Shown here: positions 5,357 to 8,660 of the stretch, piece by piece
Numbering within the stretch: position 1 is the first letter of the stretch
Layout of the letters: every line of letters starts with the position of its first letter
Source of the DNA: Deferribacteraceae bacterium
GTDB lineage: Bacteria; Chrysiogenota; Deferribacteres; Deferribacterales; JAISNW01
Reading direction: 5' to 3'
Assembly (NCBI GenBank): GCA_031276055.1
Contig: JAISNW010000134.1
Coordinates: 1-8,660 of the forward strand
DNA length: 8,660 nt
Notes under the pieces: model-generated
The model's input: the letters and a program-made list of their open reading frames with translations, nothing else
Told to the model about the DNA's origin: nothing
The model's database searches: none
Translations under genes and position numbers: made by a program

Positions 5357-6878
5357 GGATTTTTTAAATAACGATGCTGTCCCTTATGATAGGAAAGAGC
5401 GGGAACAAATTGTAGATTATATCCTCAATTCTCTTCAAAACGGGGGTTCGGCAAGTGTTCCCACTGTTCCTAAAACTCCCGCGGATGTGCAGCTTTCTGC
5501 CTTGCGTGAAATATTGAATGATGAAACTCTTCTAAAAGAGTGCGCGGACGATAGAGATTTACGGGGAAATATTCAACAAGAGTTATTAAACTACCTTTCA
5601 TTAAGAACAGTCAACCCAAAATTTTTTGAAGATGAAGCCAAATATGTTCAAGGGTTCCGCTCGCTTACTTCGGAAACATTTGAAAAAAGTTGGGGAAAAT
5701 ATAAAAAAATTATTCAAGAGCGCTATGGAAGCGATCAGATCGACACTGGTTTTTATGAAAAAGAACTTAAAGTGCAGTTTGAGGCAACCAAAGAACATCT
5801 TGCTGAAAGGTGGGAATGTCTCCTTGCAGAAAAACAGCTGGCGGAAGAATTGAAACTGATAGAGGAACTTAGAAAAAAATTCGCCTATGAGTTATATAAA
5901 AAACTAAAAGAATACTTAGAATTGAAAACTTTGCTATCCCCATTTCTAGGACATTTGGGCAGATTTTGGGATTTAACCTACTCCAAACTTTCAAAACAGA
6001 GTGCAGAAAACATAAAAAAGTATGCAGAATTACTCAAAAATAGTAAAAATTTACAATCCTTGGCGGATGAGCTTGGAAAATCACGTCAAGCAGAAAAAGA
6101 GTTAGAATATGAAAATTATAGAGAGACTATATATGATACTGTATGGAGAAGCAGCAACTCCGCCAAATCCGAAATTTCCGGTGTAACCATAGGCAATAAC
6201 CTAAATGCTGTATTGCCTTCCGAAATTGCTTTGCTCTCATTTCCTGAAACTGAAATGATATTCTGCAAAAAATTTGCAGAAAATAAATTGCAGATTTTCG
6301 AATACCGCACGCAAGTACGTGAAGAATATGAAGCTATGCGGACAAAAGAAAAGGAAAACCCAAAAGGACCGTATATTATATGTGTTGATACAAGCGGTTC
6401 AATGCACGGAGCCCCTGAAAATATAGCAAAAGCAATAGCTTTGATGGTGCTAAAACTCTCTGTTTCCGAAAAACGCCTGGCATACTTAATAACTTTTTCA
6501 ACTGCAGTTAAAACTTTTGAGTTAAGCAACTTACAACAATCATTGCCGGACTTGATAAATTTTTTAACTCAGTCCTTCCATGGAGGAACCGATTTCTACC
6601 CAGCATTAAATGCCGCCTTGGAGATGGCTTTAACAGATGAATATCAATTGGCTGATATATTGCTTATATCTGATTTTGTTGTTCCTGAATTGAACGAAAA
6701 TTTACAAAAAAAAATATCCGAGATAAAAGACAATGAAAATAGGATTATCTCTATAGCGATCACCAATGAAAACTCCGCTGCCATAGACAATAACTTTGAT
6801 ATAGCATATGTATTTAATCCGAATTCAATGGATATCTATAAGAAAACATTGCTAGAGCTCAAGGGCGGAAGCCTATAA
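5349..6878 (+). CDS. viaA: ViaA-type VWA-domain protein, partner of RavA
   Basis: VWA protein of 509 residues (E. coli ViaA about 483), the expected partner of the upstream ATPase. In the known pair ViaA stimulates RavA ATPase activity; MoxR-VWA pairs are generally thought to act as chaperone-like modules that remodel or insert factors into target complexes. The N-terminal two thirds are helical, with a Glu/Lys-rich likely coiled coil (about 140-195) and GRFWDLTYSKLSKQ...LADELGKSRQAE (about 204-249), which matches the same region of ViaA. The VWA domain starts near 340 (GPYIICVDTSGSM). Its metal site is complete: D347-x-S-x-S351, T414 in HGGTD, and D442 in LISD. The ATG lies inside the RavA gene (8-nt overlap), so the two are translationally coupled. 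A run of nine A near 6700 is read through intact. No membrane segment seen. Confidence 0.93.
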   Translation: MFEDFLNNDAVPYDRKEREQIVDYILNSLQNGGSASVPTVPKTPADVQLSALREILNDETLLKECADDRDLRGNIQQELLNYLSLRTVNPKFFEDEAKYVQGFRSLTSETFEKSWGKYKKIIQERYGSDQIDTGFYEKELKVQFEATKEHLAERWECLLAEKQLAEELKLIEELRKKFAYELYKKLKEYLELKTLLSPFLGHLGRFWDLTYSKLSKQSAENIKKYAELLKNSKNLQSLADELGKSRQAEKELEYENYRETIYDTVWRSSNSAKSEISGVTIGNNLNAVLPSEIALLSFPETEMIFCKKFAENKLQIFEYRTQVREEYEAMRTKEKENPKGPYIICVDTSGSMHGAPENIAKAIALMVLKLSVSEKRLAYLITFSTAVKTFELSNLQQSLPDLINFLTQSFHGGTDFYPALNAALEMALTDEYQLADILLISDFVVPELNENLQKKISEIKDNENRIISIAITNENSAAIDNNFDIAYVFNPNSMDIYKKTLLELKGGSL

Positions 6879-6904
6879 AGTTCACAGACTGGAAAAAGCT
6901 CAAT

Positions 6905-7126
6905 ATGGGAATCAATTGACTTACGCAAGCGGATTATAGAAGCGAAATTGAGGGGAGATACAGAAGATAAGATAGCTTCTGAGAAAGAAGTTAATAAAAG
7001 CTCAATCACAAAACTATGGTCTTTTTACCGGAAGACTGGGTGGTTTTGAGGATTAACAAGCAACCTGATATTACCCTTAAAGAACTTATTGATGAGTTAA
7101 GTTTGCCAGTGTGTGTTTCTGCGTAG
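6905..7126 (+). mobile_element. IS630-type transposase N-terminal remnant, disrupted
   Basis: Two reading-frame pieces resemble the N-terminal helix-turn-helix region of IS630-family transposases. The first (about 6912-7049) reads SIDLRKRIIEAKLRGDTEDK, then SSITKLWSFYRKTG, and stops at TGA. The second, in another frame (about 7049-7126), reads INKQPDITLKELIDELSLPV and stops at TAG. In intact members these segments are joined by a Pro/Arg-rich stretch after 'Y-KTG' that is missing here, so there was an internal deletion. A possible ATG (6905) is one base out of frame with the first piece. The DDE catalytic part is absent; the similarity ends where the minus-strand coupling-protein relic begins. 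The element is dead. It starts only some 25 bp after the ViaA stop codon. Confidence 0.8.
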
Positions 7127-8421
7127 AGACGATGAAATCTTGCTGTAATAATCCTGCCCCGACTCCACCACCTTTGTTAAGTCTTTTATCATCCGTTTTG
7201 CATCGCTGTCATCCTTATACTCTTTTAAGCCTAATAGTATCTGCCCCAAGCTCCGCAGAGGACACCCTGTCTTTTATATCCTCAAAGTTCAGTTTCTCCG
7301 TAATGCCCGCCTTCTCGCGTAGATAGAGTAAAGCATGGACTATCGCTGTTGTGCTCTCATTTGCAACATTATAGAAAAACGGTTCTCTCCCCACTTCTAC
7401 TCCAGAGAGGGGTTAAGTTTGCATGAGTATTGCGGAAATACCGGAGTCATGAGGCTTAAATCATCCAATCTGCCGCAGGAAGCGGCGGACTGGACTACCT
7501 TATTCAGCATCTCCGCATCATTTTTTGGATCAAGGATAAAAACACTGCAGCCCTTTCTGATGTCTTGAACCGCCATATATTCCAAAAGCCTTGTCTTGCC
7601 CACCCCCCTTGCCGATGCTGGTAACTCTTTGCTTGCTTTTTTTCATCTCTCCCCCTCTTCAGATATTTCAACGGTTTTTTCAATACCAGTATCTCATGCA
7701 ATTGCTCAGCGGTAAGGTGATGGATACTAATTTTCTCCCCAATGATATTCCCCGCCTCTTCCACCATGTTCTTATCAATAATAACTTCCGATGCTATATT
7801 TGAAAATCTCCCCACCAGCCTTTTTATGCTGCGGAGGTAGCCGACTCTTCTGCCTTCTTCTGACATTATCTTTGTTATAATCGCCTCTGGGATGCGCATA
7901 CTGTAGGGGTTCGCCTCAATTTTAAGTTCAGCCTTGTTTATATCAACTGCCGATACATACAGAGGGATTGTGCCGCCTGCCGTTATCTTGCTTAGGTAGG
8001 ATTTCGGAAGCCTTGCTGTGCTGAATTTTAGACTGTAAGAGATTTCCCCGCTCTGATGGACAGTAAATATCTCTTTATCGTCTACATGCTGAACATTAGA
8101 TAGAACGACTTGATGCAGCAGTGCTCTTGCCTCCCTCCACCCTTGCATAAGGTAAGCCTCTGTTTCATAAAAGCTCCGTATATGCCGCAATAGGCTTTTT
8201 ACCGTATTCATATTCATCTCAGCTATGGTGCACTCCCTATGAAACTCATTACGCCGATAATGGGCGAAATAATACTCCCCATTCTCCATGCGGCAGAATA
8301 TATCGCCTTTACGGTATCTCGCAAAATACGAGTTGATATGGTTGACTATCATCACCCTGTCAACCTCAACCCCGAACTTTATCTCAAGCTCAAACAGATA
8401 CTCGGATAACTCTACCTCCAA
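7127..8421 (-). pseudogene. Conjugative coupling ATPase (TraD-like, SXT/TOL style), decayed
   Basis: Relic of a type IV coupling protein, the membrane-associated ATPase that links the relaxosome to the conjugation channel. The N-terminal stretch (8421 to about 7656) is open and ends LKKPLKYLKRG. Then the frame moves at C7651-7655, again at C7603-7608, again at G7409-7412 and again at C7244-7247 (plus-strand positions). Correcting one base at each run gives a continuous product: VTSIGKGVGKTRLLEYMAVQ (Walker A), SVFILDPKNDAEMLNKV, CKLNPLSGVEVGREPFF, LGQILLGLKEYKDDSDAK and VVESGQDYYSKISSSL. The Walker A context with VGKTRL, QDIRKG and DPK-DAE is that of the SXT/TOL-type TraD. The C-terminal half is lost at the junction with the IS630 relic. 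The TTG at 8421 is a poor start without a Shine-Dalgarno sequence; the real 5' end is probably lost at the head-to-head junction. Confidence 0.75.
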
Positions 8422-8660
8422 AAGTTCTACCGACCTGATATCGATATTATCTTCAATCCGCTAGATAAACGGAGCGTCTACTGGAATTTCTTTGATGAAA
8501 TAACCTCTCCGATTGATGTAGATGCAATCGGTTATGCTCTTATTCCGGACGCCAAAGGGGTGGGGCAAGATCCGTTCTGGCACAACGCAGCTAGAGATGT
8601 TTTTACAGGAATGATCAACTATCTATATAGGAATAATAAGAGAAATTATCGTGAATTGTT
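8410..8660 (+). pseudogene. Fragment of a second coupling protein (TrwB/F-TraD type), 5' truncated, runs off window
   Basis: After a TAA at 8407-8409 the plus strand is open to the window end and encodes the middle of a TrwB/TraD DNA-binding coupling ATPase. Seen are KFYRPDIDIIFNPLDKRSV, WNFFDEITSP, YALIPDAKG and DPFWHNAARDVFTGMINYLY. These correspond to the 'NPLD-R---W--F-E', 'LIP' and 'DPFW---AR' blocks that follow the Walker A and B motifs in that family. The preceding Walker A, membrane anchor and start are missing: upstream DNA carries the minus-strand TraD-like relic instead. The fragment could continue as an intact 3' half beyond the window. Coupling proteins of this type move single-stranded DNA-relaxase complexes in conjugation. 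Confidence 0.75.

Noticed and set aside
6116..6529. Minus-strand open frame of 137 codons inside the ViaA gene.
   Set aside because: It is fully covered by a clearly recognisable ViaA protein on the other strand and shows no protein-like family motif.
7060..7126. Continuation of the minus-strand TraD-like frame through TGKLNSSISSLRVISG.
   Set aside because: The plus strand of the same bases encodes a much clearer IS630 peptide (PDITLKELIDELSLPV). The minus reading also needs a further frame shift.
7111..7803. Several plus-strand open frames of about 70 codons.
   Set aside because: They are antisense shadows of the broken TraD-like gene, which shows recognisable ATPase motifs on the minus strand.

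Overview
The window looks like chromosomal DNA of a Gram-negative bacterium. A conserved housekeeping block lies at the left end and an accessory region with mobile-element debris fills the rest. The order EF-G-like factor, SPOR-like membrane protein, IHF/HU protein, MerR-type regulator, together with the style of these proteins, suggests a Nitrospirota, Deferribacterota or Desulfobacterota-type lineage. That placement is an inference; no rRNA or other firm taxonomic marker is present.

Left block (1-2695, all + strand): the 3' part of an EF-G family gene enters from outside the window. It is followed closely by a membrane-anchored, proline-rich protein with a SPOR-like C-terminus, then an IHF/HU-family protein with a strong ribosome binding site, overlapping by 8 nt a MerR-type regulator. 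The spacing suggests one transcription unit.

Transition (2696-4009): 440 bp without an intact gene, holding a short minus-strand relic of a DDE transposase C-terminus and a perfect 20-bp palindrome. Next come a small unknown gene (3136) whose frame continues past its stop codon, a minus-strand RelE/ParE-type toxin-antitoxin pair with the toxin gene first, and a start-less plus-strand reading frame ending just before the next operon.

Central operon (4010-6878, + strand): a RavA-type MoxR AAA+ ATPase and its ViaA-type VWA partner, overlapping by 8 nt. All catalytic and metal-binding motifs are intact, but the C-terminal third of the ATPase is not like that of the enterobacterial protein. These are the best-preserved genes of the accessory region.

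Right part (6879-8660): a graveyard. An N-terminal fragment of an IS630-type transposase with frame breaks and an internal deletion abuts a minus-strand conjugative coupling ATPase (TraD-like). That ATPase reads as one protein only if four single-base length changes in G/C runs are corrected. Its other end abuts, head to head, a plus-strand piece of a different coupling protein (TrwB/F-TraD type) that runs out of the window. This is the trace of a degraded integrative conjugative element or plasmid. No CRISPR array, tRNA or rRNA was seen. The most interesting items are the divergent RavA-ViaA pair inside this debris, the mosaic of coupling-protein relics, and the IHF-like protein lacking the intercalating proline.
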